Positions 22,597 to 35,662 of a stretch of 64,000 nucleotides of DNA are shown piece by piece. The translations under genes and the position numbers were made by a program. The notes beneath the pieces are model-generated. The model searched no databases, was not told the origin of the DNA, and worked only from the letters and a program-made list of their open reading frames with translations. This stretch comes from Ophryocystis elektroscirrha (taxonomy: Eukaryota; Apicomplexa; Conoidasida; Neogregarinorida; Ophryocystidae), in the NCBI GenBank assembly GCA_030141585.1, contig JAQIFP010000046.1, positions 1 through 64,000 of the forward strand. The letters are read 5' to 3'. Numbering within the stretch: the stretch's first letter is position 1; the number at the start of each line of letters is the position of its first letter.

Positions 22597-24689
22597 ATGT
22601 CATCATTTGTCGATGTTACTCAATTCCCTATTATGTTTGGATCAAATGCTAGTAATGTCTTTTTTTTTTTTTTTTTTTTTTTTTTGGTTTGGTTTTATAT
22701 GTTGATTTGTAGAGCATCGAGCCCCCGTTATTTACCCGTATGTATTACTACCGCAAACCCCAGAGAATCAAGCATTTTTAAATAATACATTATGGCCATA
22801 TTTGAAGAACTATAAATTGGAAATTGTAATCATCATTAATACGTTATATATATTTTGTTTTTATTATTAGACCAATGAAGAATATTATTTTCAAATTTCA
22901 AAGTAAGTATTACACCATTTACTGCTATTTAGTTCAAAAGTTGTGAGCGGCGCTGAACTGTTTCTTCTTCTTTTTCACTACGTTATAAGAAACAGCGAAA
23001 ATTCACTAGTAATTATTATAACTATTATTATTATTTATTATTAGTACCAGTTTCATAGCAAAGAAGTTATTGATACTATAAATATTATGTAAGAAATAAT
23101 GAAGTTATTTGAATTATCGATTCAATTAGACATCCTTATGAGGCAGGAGTCAAATTTTTTGCAGTTATGAACTTTATTTGTAAATCTTTGAGGAAAAAAT
23201 GTCTATTTGTTCCGGAACCTAGTGCATATAGGCTTTTACCTAGTGCTAATAATTTAATATATGGGGAATCTAGATCAACCGTACAATATATATAGATGTC
23301 TCTATATTACACAGATTTGTGGTTGGTCTGGTGATGCATCTGACTTTTATTGCCGCAGTTATAACTCTTTGGGAATAAGTAATTATATTGAATCTATAGT
23401 AAAAGAGATTCAACGGCAAAAAAACATTCCAGGTAGCCTCCCGCCCCCATTTAAATTATTTGGTATTTTAGAAACTGTTAATCTGGAATATCTTAAGGTT
23501 GAACTAAGGGGCTTAACAAGTCTAACTTCATCAACTGAAGCACAAATCAAGTACAATATTTCTCAGATTCCAGATGAAATTACAAAGCCTTATAAAGATG
23601 CATTAATGTTATATAACCCTAGAACTACAGTTACCTTTGGCCCTGCAAATTTTATGGCACTTGTTAAATTACTCAATTCTCGCATTAAGGTAAACGTTAT
23701 AAGTAATTTTTATATGTTAATATATAATATTAATAAATAATTATTTATTTAGTAATATATTTAATAATAATTATATTAATTAATTATTATAATAATATAT
23801 AATGACTATATATATTACCGCATATGATTATTATGAATAATAAGAGATTTTGCATTAGAGTCGTTCAATATCACAAAATTTTGATTATTTAAGAGAAATT
23901 CAAGTGATGCCATTAATAAAGTCAGTTGTTCGATATATGTATTTATTGGAAGTTTTTTATGGTTTGTTTTAAGTAAATGAATAAATTAGTTTGTAGATAA
24001 TCAAATTGTGACTATGCCAATAAAAGAGAAATCCTTTTTTCGATTATTTAGGAAGCCTGAATCAATAACTATCAAGCTCTATCATGATGATAAAATTTTT
24101 AGCAGATTAGACGGAAATGAGTTTTTAACTGATATTAGTGGTTTTCACGTTGATTTAAGCCTTACTTCTTTTCCACAAAATAACTGTCTAATTATAAACG
24201 TTTCAAGACTACAGTTTTCGACGCGTAGTAAGTTGTCTTTTTTTTTCTTGCGATTTTTATTTTCTTCTTAGTTACTGTAACTTCTTATGCGATTGAACAT
24301 GGCACAACAGTTATTCCTTATAAAATCAACGCAATTAATGCGATGATTTGCATTGATAAATTTGTCCATAGATTGTGGGAAATTGATTATTTTTATGACG
24401 AATTTAATCTGTCTTCTTTCAATTTAGAGGTAATATCGAAAATTGTTATTAACTTTTTTATAGAGAAAAATCCCTGTTTTTACATTCGATAAATACTTAA
24501 GGTAACTTAATCTTTGAGATGACCTTTGAATTCAGTAAAAAAATTAAATTGGCCAGTGAATTAACGAATCGCAACTATGAATCATTAAAAAAACACTTAA
24601 ACGAAAAAGACTTAGCTCATATAAAACCCTATAACAACCCTTGTTTAATAAAAATGTTTGAAGCTCTCAGAGAAATGTTTTCAAAATAA
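22597..24689 (+). CDS. Unknown 508-aa protein encoded by 12 small exons
   Basis: Exons 22597-22651, 22713-22825, 22871-22902, 22933-23008, 23045-23088, 23130-23280, 23315-23689, 23859-23951, 23990-24227, 24272-24429, 24464-24501 and 24536-24689 join in exact phase to 508 aa. Nine of the eleven introns are 30-45 nt. The N-terminus (MSSFVDVTQFPIMFGSNAS) is followed by mixed alpha/beta sequence with aromatic and Cys residues (STICGWSGDASDFYC), a Pro-rich link (PGSLPPPFKLFG), a TSLTSSTEAQ segment, a basic helical part (KEKSFFRLFRKPE) and a helical C-terminus (CLIKMFEALREMF). No clear signal peptide or TM helix. I do not recognise the family. Its stop codon is 4 bp from the stop of the converging Nup88-like gene. 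The many consistent splice phases make the gene itself credible. Confidence 0.65.
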
Positions 24690-24693
24690 TATT

Positions 24694-25174
24694 CTATATA
24701 AGATGTTGCTTAGATGCTGTTATAATGTAATTGTAAAGACTTGGCAAGATCGGTTCAAACACTTTATTTAGTTTTTCCTGCCATCAAAAAAATACAAATA
24801 CATTCAATTATTTTTGTTTTTTATTAGCTGAATAAAAGGAATATGTAATTTCTTTAATAAAACCTTTTCACGTCAACAAACCAGTTTGAATCTATGTAAT
24901 ATTTCATATATATAACCAAATTATACATAATTATATTTTTATATATATATATATATAATATATATAAATTAATTAACATAATCATATATATATATATATA
25001 TATATAAATTTAAATAAACATAATCATATACATAAATAAATAAACATAATTATATATGTATATATATATATGTATATAAATAAACATAGTCATATATATA
25101 TAAATAAATAAACATAATCGTGTATATATATATGAAATAATATATATATATATATAGATAAATGAACATAATCG

Positions 25175-25208
<34 letters not shown>

Positions 25209-27962
25209 CATAGTGATATATGTATATATATATATAAATAAATAAAAATAATCGTATATATATATATAAGAGAGAATCTATGAAGAGTATAAACTTACGT
25301 AATTAGCTTTGACACGATCAAGTTTTTCTTCAATTTGCTTGTGGCGAAATAATGTTCGTTCTTCTTTCTTATTTATTTCAAGCAAAATATTTTCACAGTT
25401 GGCACTTTGTATGAGATTTTTTTGAATAAGGCTGATGTCCTTTCCAAATTGCTTCAAACGTTCAAGTTTGGAACTGCTTTTTTCTAACGTGTCTATAGCT
25501 GTATTTAGTAGCATGTTTGCATGGATTTTGTCTATGAAGCGGGTTTCCATATTATTGTTTGTGAAGCCAATCAAATTTTGATTGAATACGGTAATATTTT
25601 CTTTAATATCTCTTATAGTATTTACTTTAAATGATTTTATATTTTGATAGTTACACCAATATTGGGACAATAAATACTGGTAGTAATCTGTAGTTTTTTT
25701 CTTCATCAAATAATCGACTAGATGTATATTTTTTACTATCCAGTTATTTGATGCATCCCATCCAGGTTTAGTGCTATACAAAGTAAAAGCACACTCTACT
25801 ATTGTTAAGCAGCAATTTTTCATAACATTTGTTCCTGTTAATAAATTGTCTTTTTCATTTGTTTTATATACATTCTCTAAACACGTGGGTAGCAAAATAG
25901 GGCAAGATAATAAAGACGTGGGATGTTCATTTAATTGACTTAACCATGGAAATAATAGTAAACTTATTTGGTCACAAGAATACAGCATATATATACTATT
26001 TGTTGTAAAAATGTTATCCATTTCGTCCAGACATATTTTATAAGGAATAATACTCCAGTTTGATAATAAACTTTTAGGTAATTTTACTGTATCCAATAAA
26101 ACAGCTTCTCCAATATCGAATTCCATCTCCAAATTATAGTACCATTTTAAAGGAACGTTGAAACCAAATACATAAACTCGGTGATGGCTGCTTAAACATC
26201 CAATAACCAAAAAGGGATTTGTCATTATTATGAAAAATCCTGTTAAAACTTCATTTTCTGTATGTAAATATAAAGAAAGAGTTGATATTTTGTTTAACCT
26301 AATTTTAACATTCTCATCATTAATATTATAAGTATCAATGTTTTTTTTTAAAGTGATCACTTTAGGTTTATCATCGTTGTTGACTATATCTAAGACGTCG
26401 TATAAACAAACTTGGGGTTTAGGCGAAATTTCATTTAGATTTATTTTATTTACTGAGTCGGGAGTACACATCGAAATAACATCATCAAAATTATTAGAAT
26501 TATCACTAGTAGGGACTTTTTCAGATATTGAATGTTCAGAAAAAGAAATTACACTTAATAATTCATCTAAAGAACTACTTTGTATAGAATTTGAATCAAA
26601 ACTTCTAATTTCCGGAATGGCTGCATATGATTTATATTCCATTTGATTCGCTAGTTGCTGTATAATAGAGTTCGTGTAACTTTTTTTTTCAGAGATGCTC
26701 AGAACAAATAAATTCATGTCATCAGTTAAACACAGAATACAATGATTTTTTGTTTTGTAATGTTCATATGCACAGTCGTTATTCCCAATTAATATTGATT
26801 GTATACCAAATGTGGATAAATCTAATTTTCGAACAAAATTTAATTCATCATATTCATAAGTCAGTATTTCTATTTGAGATGTTTGCAATAAAACAACTAA
26901 TTCTTCATCATTACACCATTGCGCATCTTGAATAGCTACATCAAAGTTTGTTGTTTTTGGCGTTAGAAACTCATTTGGTTCCTTTGGCTTAGGAGGCATA
27001 CCGAATACATAAAAATGTTTACAACTGTTTGTCGAATATAGCAATATATTCGACCCCCTGGGACTTCCTAGTAAATTGGTAAATGGCTTCTCTCTACATT
27101 ACTCAAGTAATTATTTAAATTACTAATAATACGTCTAACGTTTTTATCAAAATTAATATAAGCCATCCTTTCACATGCATATAGTGTCTACATATGTAGC
27201 ATGATGTATTCATTTTGAACATATTTTGTTCGCAATAACTTTGATTGTGTTTATATTTCAATAAAAATCTAATTTCTCAGTTTTATTATATAAACTTATT
27301 TATGTAATATGTACATATTGACATTTAATATAAGTCTTAAACTATGTATATTTTTATAACTTATATAACATATACATAACAATATTCAAATATCTATAAA
27401 TACATATTACATAAATTGATACTTACATACCCATATATATATATATATGTACCCATATATATATATATGTACCCATATATATACATATGTATGTGTAAAT
27501 ATATTTATATATATATGAATATATATATGTATATATATATGGATATAAACTATTTTATAAATTACTATACTTATCATTAGTTTGTATACATAAAAATAAA
27601 CTATAATTCAAATTTCTTTTATTTTTACAGTGTATTGATACTATTGCTTACTCTCCTACATCTAAATCAGTCACTTTCAAATCAAAAGCGAAATGTTGAA
27701 CTGGTGGATTTGTTGTGTCTTTTGTATATATAAAACGAAGAATAGACCATGGAAGAAACTTCAAGCTTAAATTGATAGGAGGTGAATTTTGGGAAGCTAG
27801 TATTAATACTACGGGATTAGAATAATCTTGAAATTGCGCTGACGTCAATAGCTGACATTGCTTCTTATTTAACACATCCATACGACGCAGCGGAACTGGT
27901 TCAAATTCTAACTCAGCCATTTCGTTAAATTGATCATTCATATTATTATTGCTTGAAAACAT
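24694..27962 (-). CDS. NUP88: Nuclear pore beta-propeller/coiled-coil protein, Nup88-like
   Basis: Three exons (27962-27652, 27093-25299, 24777-24694) join in phase to 729 aa; human Nup88 is 741 aa. The N-terminal ~450 residues look like a beta-propeller: alternating strands such as SNILLYSTNSCKHFYVFG, DVAIQDAQWCNDEELVVLLQ and FLVIGCLSSHHRVYVFGF. The last ~120 residues are a charged coiled coil (RHKQIEEKLDRVKANY...). This order and length fit Nup88/Nup82, a cytoplasmic-face nucleoporin that binds Nup98 and Nup214 in mRNA and protein export. No short motif is decisive, so the name is an inference from architecture. The 558-nt first intron has a GTAAGC donor overlapping an in-frame TAA, and the second intron is packed with TA repeats. 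Another propeller protein remains possible. Confidence 0.5.
24920..25270. repeat. Degenerate ATATA/AATAAACATAATC tandem repeat
   Basis: About ten copies of a ~35-45 bp unit containing AATAAACATAATC followed by a variable (TA)n tract. It lies in the last intron of the Nup88-like gene (25298-24778). Confidence 0.85.
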
Positions 27963-28258
27963 TAATATTTATCTATCATGCCTGTAAGTTTTCTGGATAA
28001 TTTACGTGAGTGTACATAGTTTTAATCTCAATTTTGTTACATGCCTTATACTATTAATAAACGTTTTTATATAATAAAACTTATTAAAAAAGCATAGAGT
28101 TGAATTTCTTTGCTTACACAGAAGAAAAATTTTCTTAAGGCTATAAAAATAAAGACTTTATACAGGGCTTCAAAACCTCATTTTAGGTTTTAGAAGTAGT
28201 TTAAAAGTCTTACAGATCAAAAAATATATTTGTTTTACTACAATGTCGTTTTACGAAG

Positions 28259-29504
28259 TTAATTGAATTCTTTCAATAATTGCTGATGAATATTGGATTG
28301 TCCGTGCATAGTTGCAACCATGCCTAATGTTATATATATACATATATATATACTTATATATGTAAAATTTTAGATTAGAATTATTCTATAATATAGTTTT
28401 ATACAGATAACGAAATTCGTTATAATTATAATAAATTACCAGTTTGATTATCTATGGTAACTTTCATTTCCCCAGTTATAAGTTTTCCATTAAGTTGATG
28501 GAGGTAACCACCAGCTTCTTGAATTATAAGTTGAGGAGGTAGAATGTCCCAGACTTTCTCTAAATAATGTGGGCTAGGTCCTCTTAAGTAAAATGTAATA
28601 TCACCCCTAGCAATCTAAACAAGACGTAATTGCTAATAATAATAAAAATAATTATAATTGGATTATTCAGTTATAATTGTAAACTTTGATGTAGTATAAT
28701 GCATCTAATAGTTATATATTTTACTTGATATATTTCTTAAATAATTTGAATAATTTGCTACACGGACATATGCTTAAAACAAAAAAACAATAAAGTGTAC
28801 GCTCTCATTCACGTGTTATTTAAATTTATTAAATATATATATATATATATATATATATAAGTATATAAAGTTAAAAATAATCTAATAAGCTTTGTGTGCA
28901 CATTTGTTATTTGTAAAAAAAAGAAATATATAGATAAACTCAATATATATATTTATATTTATATATGCTTTATAAATGCATTTATATATTATGGTTTGTA
29001 AGAATATATAATGTATATAGTAAATTAACTTACTAAACAAAACTTAGCCATGCTATCTAAACGGTAATGTATCAGCCCAGGAAACATGTCATCAAGTTTA
29101 GCTGCTTGTTTACGGTGTTTTGTTGTATAGGATTCAACTGTATTCACGTAAGCATTCTATAAAAAACTTAGATAATCCTTTAAGAACTCACGGAATTGAG
29201 ATTTGAAGGTTCAATTTTTTTGAACTCGTATACAATATTGGATTGATTGGTGCCGAAATTCTAAAGTCATACAATACATGATACCTATGGTGCATACCCA
29301 TGTTCCTTCTCCTGCTAAGCTAAAGAAATACTGAATTCCAGGGTGTTTTTGGATTGAAACAATATTTTTAGGTTTTTTCTCTTGTAAAAAGCCTGATTTT
29401 AACAATATTATACAATATACAGCACTTATTGAACATGACTTGGCATATACATATATATATATATATATAAATTGTATTTATATTATATATTATATATATA
29501 AGTA

Positions 29505-29546
<42 letters not shown>

Positions 29547-30200
29547 AATAAAATTTTATATTTGAATTATATTTAATATGTAAGAAATATGTATATGTGT
29601 ATTAAAATAGATTTTCTTTATACAATATTTCAATATATAAGCTTAGAAAGAGGAGAATTTCGCTACATTATATTGATAATTGCTAAATTACAGATTTTCA
29701 GTGTAAACATAGCTTTATAACTACGGATGTGTATATTTTTACGTTGCAGAGATTTTTGATTAGGGAGATGGACACAAGCAACAGATGATGCGAAAAGTTT
29801 TCTTTGGGTAACTTCCACAGCGCATAAACCAACAGCGAAATGTTGTAACCGAAGAAATCCACTGGTACCGTCTATTGGATCAAGCACAAAATAACAATTC
29901 CCAAATAACTGCATTTTCATAATAAAAAATCAATATAAGTGGAATACATTATTATCACTCGAGAAGTTGAATTGCTCCTGTTCTATTTTTGTAGAATTAT
30001 ACTGATCAAAAATAAGTTGTTTAGTCCATTCAGTGTTTTCAGAATCCTTAAAATCCATCAATTCCTCTAACTTAGATATCGGTATTATTGTGTTCAAACG
30101 ATCCACAATTTTACAGAAAATATCCTCGTTAATTGAGTCTATATTAAATTAAGCTATTAGAAGAAATGTATTATGTCTTAATAATACTTATTTAAACGTG

Positions 30201-30254
<54 letters not shown>

Positions 30255-30890
30255 CTATATATATGTATATATATATGTATATATATATTTATATATTTAT
30301 ATATATTTCTATATACTTATGTATGGATATACATATATATACTAATACATATATATATAGATATATACTTGTGTATATTTATTCATATATATATATATAT
30401 TTATATTTGCTTAGACGTACATAAGTTTTTATATAAATTTATAATATATAAAGTTATGTAGATTGATATACAATACAAAATTACATAAAAATATTGCATA
30501 CATAAAAATATTAGTATTTATATATTTAAAATTGTATGAAAATTACCATAACATTCTTCAGCTAATAATTTGATAATTTGATTTTCTTTCTGTGCATAAT
30601 GTATAAGGATATATGTAATAAGAGCTTGCACAGCAAAATCTGCAGTAGAGACTGAGCTATAGTCGGGTTTAGCCCAACTTTCATCATCTAACAGATTACA
30701 TTTTATATAAAAAAATAACACCTTTTTTTTTCTCTTCTGTAAAACATTGTTGTATTTCTTTAGCTAAAGAACAAAATAGTGTTTTTGTAAAAATACCCAA
30801 TATTGAACCAATGTAAGTACTGATATTGCAAGCTTGCAATATTCTATTTTCGTGAAAACTCAAAATTTTATCAATTTGGCTTTTCGACAT
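28259..30890 (-). CDS. BPNT1: 3'(2'),5'-bisphosphate nucleotidase (HAL2/SAL1/BPNT1 family)
   Basis: At least seven exons on the minus strand. This Mg-dependent, lithium-sensitive phosphatase converts PAP to AMP, clearing a by-product of sulfation. Seen in order: an N-terminal exon ([18 protein letters not shown], 30890), a substrate loop [14 protein letters not shown] followed by LLAEECY (metal-ligand region, 30540-30690), an insertion of ~45 aa, the signature [14 protein letters not shown] (29900-29850) with aspartates that bind metal, [11 protein letters not shown], a [10 protein letters not shown] block (29300), and the C-terminal half [32 protein letters not shown] and NQTGMVATM (28620-28300). 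It ends at TAA 28261-28259. Inositol 1-phosphatase is the alternative within the fold, but the TADFAVQ and DGTxGFLR blocks favour HAL2. Exact inner junctions were not all resolved. Introns hold long TA repeats. Confidence 0.85.
29458..29545. repeat. TA-rich microsatellite in BPNT intron
   Basis: Interrupted (TA)n and TATATG tracts between the exons at 29211-29405 and 29663-29920. Confidence 0.8.
30200..30420. repeat. TA/TATATG/TATATT composite microsatellite in BPNT intron
   Basis: About 220 bp of (TA)n with TATATG, TATATC and TATATT variants. It lies inside an intron between the PAP-phosphatase exons near 30120 and 30540. Confidence 0.85.
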
Positions 30891-31350
30891 ACTAATATTA
30901 TGAATATGCTCAACTATATATAATCTGTCCTACTCCCCTTCTTATATTTTATCAAATGAAAAATATATATTTATAAATCAGAAATAAAGAAATGTATTCA
31001 TAAATTACTAAAATAATTGTTGACTTATAAATTAAATAACAGCTTTATATAATGTGATTATTAATGTAATATATCATTTTTTTCATAAATTATGCAATTT
31101 ACAATATTTTGCAAATAAATACGTTAATTATTAAATGTATAAAAAAAACCCATTTTATATGGAAAAACTGAATAATTCTTGATGAAACAAGTTGTTGTTT
31201 TTTCTATAATTATTCAATCGTATTTTCTCACCCACAAAAAATATTGTATTTGTATATATTTAAATTATTAGCTGATGTTAAATTTATCAATTTGATGTAT
31301 TTTTTAAATAATAATAATAATCATAAACACACTCTTTATGAAAAATAAAA
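30891..31350. other. Intergenic region between SUN-domain gene and BPNT
   Basis: 460 bp, AT-rich and not strongly repetitive. It should hold the BPNT promoter and the 3' flank of the upstream SUN-domain gene. No ORF or RNA seen. Confidence 0.5.
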
Positions 31351-31858
31351 TCAGTCTGCTTTAGTTCCATAGACACGTAATTTGTATACACACGTGTAAT
31401 CTGCTCCATGATTAGATAAAATTTCAAATCGTAACCTTTGCACAATATATACGTCGTTATTCATACCTTCGAGTTTTAAAGGTTTTTGATAATTCAAATG
31501 ATTGATGTGATAGATTTCTACTATAATTAAACTCAAATTCTCCAACGAAATGGTTTGGCGGACTAGATAACTCTAATAATGTACGGCACGGTAATTTAGT
31601 GCAATCGTCCACATATACACGAAATTTCTGGATAGCAGTATCTCCTGAAGGGACCATATCTTTGGGTGGATGGTCTATTTGTACTTCATTAACATCTACC
31701 TACAAAAATAAAAGATTAAGAAGAATACTATGTGATTTGAATACATTATTACATGTTCTGATATTAAATATAATACAAATTATTAAGGTCTGAATAATTA
31801 AACCTAAATAACTTTATTTTTATATTATATAGTATATTCATAGAGAGTGTGTAACTAG

Positions 31859-31908
<50 letters not shown>

Positions 31909-32748
31909 ATAATATTAATAATAATAATAGTGAAAATTATTTATTAATAAAATAAATTATTATTATTAGCTATAATAATATATATAAATTGATACAATTA
32001 TTTGATTACACATTTATTACTAATAAGTTATATTATAATTATATAATTATAATAATTATATAAAAATAGATTAATAAGAAAAAATACATAAATTTTATAG
32101 AGCTACTAAAATATTTACTAGTGTCGGAAGTCCTATAGTTATATTCCCTTTAACAGATGTAAGAGCATAGCAGTTGCCAGGCAATAAATTTGAAGCTAAT
32201 ACTATTTCTGCTGGCTTAGACTTTGGTGGTAGACGATGTTGAAAACTAGGAAATACTCTTGGAAGTAAATATAACATAAGACTCCTAAATTTTATGAAAA
32301 AAAAGTTATTTACCAGCTGGATTGACCTTTTCCAAGTGAAGTGTGGGGTTTACTAATCCAAGCTCCTAAAGATAATTGAGCCCAATCTAATTTATCCTGA
32401 AGACCATGTCTGGAGACATGTTTGAAAATATTAAGATTTTACAATATTAAATTTGGTGCCTAATTAAGTATAACAATATTCAAAGAAATCTCTTACCATA
32501 TCAAGATCGTTCTGTAATAGTTTTTCAAGGTTTTTCATAAAGAACTGAACTTAATAGAATCCTCATTCTTCATTTTAACTTACGTTTGATCTCATATTCC
32601 GATAAAAGTTGACGATTACGTTTTTCTATAGTCTCTATTTTGGCATCTAATTTTTGAAGCAGGCCTAAGAAACACAATATAAAAAAAATAAACATATAAA
32701 CATGTTCACAAAATATAATGCGTACAATATGGCTATATATAGAAAACC

Positions 32749-32785
<37 letters not shown>

Positions 32786-33020
32786 AATAAATTATAGCAA
32801 TTCTTACTTCTAACATCGCTAGTGAACTCATTATACTCAGATAAGAGTTTTTCGTGAATGGAAGTGATTTTATTCTCAATAGTATTAATTGCCTCATCCA
32901 AATGATGCTGCTTCAAAAAATAGCTTTCTTCCTATCATGAAAAATATAATCAAGCAATTATAATGCATTAAATCTATTTAATTAAATAACATATTTAAAG
33001 TACAATTGATTACTCGGCAT

Positions 33021-33057
<37 letters not shown>

Positions 33058-33148
33058 TACTAAATAATTTAATCAAGACTTTAATTACAATAACCCGTAT
33101 ACTAAACAGCGAAATGCAAGAAAATCAGTAATATTGAAGCTTGGTATC

Positions 33149-33190
<42 letters not shown>

Positions 33191-33877
33191 TAATTAATAA
33201 ATAAAGCAGATAGATGCGTTTATGAGTAAGTCTCTACTAACAAACATATATATAACTAAACTAGTTAGATATGTAAAATAATTAATTATTGATACCAAAA
33301 ACTTACAGCAGCTAATTGTTCAAATTGAGATTTCAAGTTATCTATAGCTAAGACAGTCTGAAAATGTCCTGATTATGAAATAAATACAATTTTATACGTT
33401 TCTAAATTGATCATCAAATAGAATCAGCTTATTTTCAATAAAACTTAAATCCGGCGGTTTGATGGGGAGAGAAACTTTGGAATATGATCTTTTAATTATT
33501 ACAGTAACGCTTAATATAACAAAAAGGAAAAAATAAAACTTGTTCAATAACACAGTTTGATGGAAATGATGTTGTATGATTTTTTTTATGAAAGTAGAGA
33601 TGTTATTAGATGATGCATCTGTTCAAATATGAATTATGATAATAGTTTCAAATAAAAAAAAAATTAATTCTTTTAAATTATTATATATTTAAAATAGTTG
33701 TATTTATATACTCCCGAACTCGTGAAATAAAAAAATTATAAAATAATTGAATATGAATAATTTATAATTACCTTGATATGTTTTTAACAAACGTTCACGA
33801 CTATTTTTTACTGTCTGTTGACAATTTGAAAAATTAAGATTATTGTGGAGAGGAGTATTTTGAACACTAATGCCCAT
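31351..33877 (-). CDS. SUN-domain nuclear envelope protein
   Basis: A multi-exon minus-strand gene. SUN proteins cross the inner nuclear membrane and bind KASH partners to connect nucleus and cytoskeleton. The C-terminal ~190 residues form the SUN domain: LDWAQLSLGAWISKP (32380-32330), LLPGNCYALTSVKGNITIGL (32190-32120), VQIDHPPKDMVPSG (31690-31650), FRVYVDD, GEFEFNY, VQRLRFEILSNHGADYTCVYKLRVYG (31450-31365). Upstream, small exons at ~33360-32590 encode coiled-coil sequence. A strongly hydrophobic segment near 33520-33460 (FFVILSVTVIIK) is the likely TM helix. A possible first exon begins at ATG 33877 (MGISVQNTPLHN). Exact N-terminal splicing is uncertain; the domain call is solid. The candidate start lies 83 bp from the start of the divergent four-TM gene. 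Confidence 0.85.
31861..31905. repeat. (TA)n microsatellite in SUN gene intron
   Basis: A pure TA tract of about 44 bp between the SUN-domain exons at 31700 and 32095. Similar tracts occur at 32755-32782, 33024-33054 and 33153-33188 in other introns of the gene. Confidence 0.88.
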
Positions 33878-33960
33878 AAGTAAGTTAGTTAACGTATAAT
33901 CATATATCTGAAAAAAAGAGACTGGTACATGGCCTGATTATTTATTATATATTTTCTGAT

Positions 33961-34920
33961 ATGAAAATATTAAATACGAGGGTAATAGGTTTCTTTATAA
34001 TAAGTATATTGAACATATATAATCTAATATATTCATTTGGTAAAAAAAATGATCCAACACATGAATTATGCTATAAATATAAAAATTTTACTTCATGTTC
34101 TATATACTTCCAAAACTACGTAGAAATAAAATCAGTACAAGAGCAGGATACATCTATATTCTATATTAATTATACAGACTTAGCGAAAACAATGTTAGCT
34201 GGTAATACAGCTTTTTTATTTTTTTCAAACACCCCACAAATAATAATTTATAAGGCTTCAAAATTTCTAAACCCTGAAGTTACAAATAATCAATTAGATG
34301 TGGAGATAACAGAAGAAGATAGAAAATATATGCAACAGTATAAAATATCCCAGTTTGAAGTAGATTTAAAGTATTCTTTACTCAGAAAATATAGCGCATT
34401 TTTTACATGGTATCACACAATTTTATCTATAGGTATTTGTTTATCTCTCCTTGCTTTATTTACCCCTTTCATAATTTTTTCTTTCATAAATAGCGTTTGG
34501 TCCATATTGCAACTAATATATATACTTTTGCATACATTCACGATACGTCAACACCACTTACTTTTTTGGGACTCCATTTTTAGTCACATAGATGTCACTT
34601 CCAAAACCCTTGGCGGATTATATTACTATGTAGGAGGAACATATATGATATGCATGGCATTATTATTAATAATCGCTAGCTCGTCTATTTCGACTTATCA
34701 AATTTATAAATTATCTCGAAAAAAAAAAGTGGTTTCTTCACAGTCTCAAAAACTTATGGGATCTTACGGTTCAAATAATCAACCAAGAAGGTCTGTATTT
34801 TGGGCTTTCATGAAAGAAGAGGAAAACCCAGATGTTTTTGTCGATATGAATGCCCCTGAAAACACTGAGTACCAATACAATGATTCAAATGAGTTTGGTA
34901 ACTATGCCGTTTACCTATAA
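33961..34920 (+). CDS. Four-transmembrane protein with claudin-like topology (unknown)
   Basis: A single open frame of 319 aa. The N-terminus (MKILNTRVIGFFIISILNIY) is a signal peptide or first TM. An extracellular or luminal domain of ~120 aa follows, with a Cys pair (ELCYKY and TSCSIYF, residues ~37 and 46) and N-glycosylation sites (NFT, NYT). Three more TM helices lie at ~153-177, 179-197 and 223-248, and a ~70-aa cytosolic tail has KKK and acidic patches. This one-long-loop-plus-three-helix layout resembles claudin-like proteins such as CLAMP, an apicomplexan microneme protein needed for invasion. I see no claudin W-GLW-C-C motif, so the resemblance is topological only. Divergent from the SUN gene, convergent with RAE1 (92 bp between stops). 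Function unknown. Confidence 0.6.
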   Translation: MKILNTRVIGFFIISILNIYNLIYSFGKKNDPTHELCYKYKNFTSCSIYFQNYVEIKSVQEQDTSIFYINYTDLAKTMLAGNTAFLFFSNTPQIIIYKASKFLNPEVTNNQLDVEITEEDRKYMQQYKISQFEVDLKYSLLRKYSAFFTWYHTILSIGICLSLLALFTPFIIFSFINSVWSILQLIYILLHTFTIRQHHLLFWDSIFSHIDVTSKTLGGLYYYVGGTYMICMALLLIIASSSISTYQIYKLSRKKKVVSSQSQKLMGSYGSNNQPRRSVFWAFMKEEENPDVFVDMNAPENTEYQYNDSNEFGNYAVYL

Positions 34921-35012
34921 TTTCTTTTATTTTTAATTATGGATTTTCTAATATGAGTTATAATGGTTTTTTTTTTTTTTTAAAAAAAAAAAGTTGTTTT
35001 TTTTTAATTCTC

Positions 35013-35369
35013 TCAATGAAGAGTTGGAACTCGTTTTACCCAGTCTTTATCAACAATTTGAACAAATAATTTAGGTGGATGTAAACTTGTGGCGTTTTCA
35101 ATATATCCTTTATACCAATCATACGATAAACTCACTGCGCATAGTTGCCCAGTAGAATCAAATTTTGCTTGTGTTACAGGAGATGGATATGTTTTTAACG
35201 TTTTTAGTCGTTGTTTTTGAAAAGTATCCCACGGTACAAATGTGCCGTCTCCTCCCTGTATGCAAAAGTTTTTTAAAAACAACTTAACAAATTATAAGTG
35301 CATTTCCAATTATACAAAGCACATTCTTATCTTTTTATATCCATTCATATATTATATATATACTAATAA

Positions 35370-35406
<37 letters not shown>

Positions 35407-35472
35407 TATACATGTAGATTTATATATAGCAAGAAATCTAGCTCAATAATGGCTTATATATACCAACATCCA

Positions 35473-35516
<44 letters not shown>

Positions 35517-35626
35517 TTATATTCATATGTATACACATATAAATACAAATATAAGTATTAAGTAGGTAATTGTACATGTATTTTCAAATATATATATATG
35601 TCTATATATATATATACATTTTTTAA

Positions 35627-35662
<36 letters not shown>

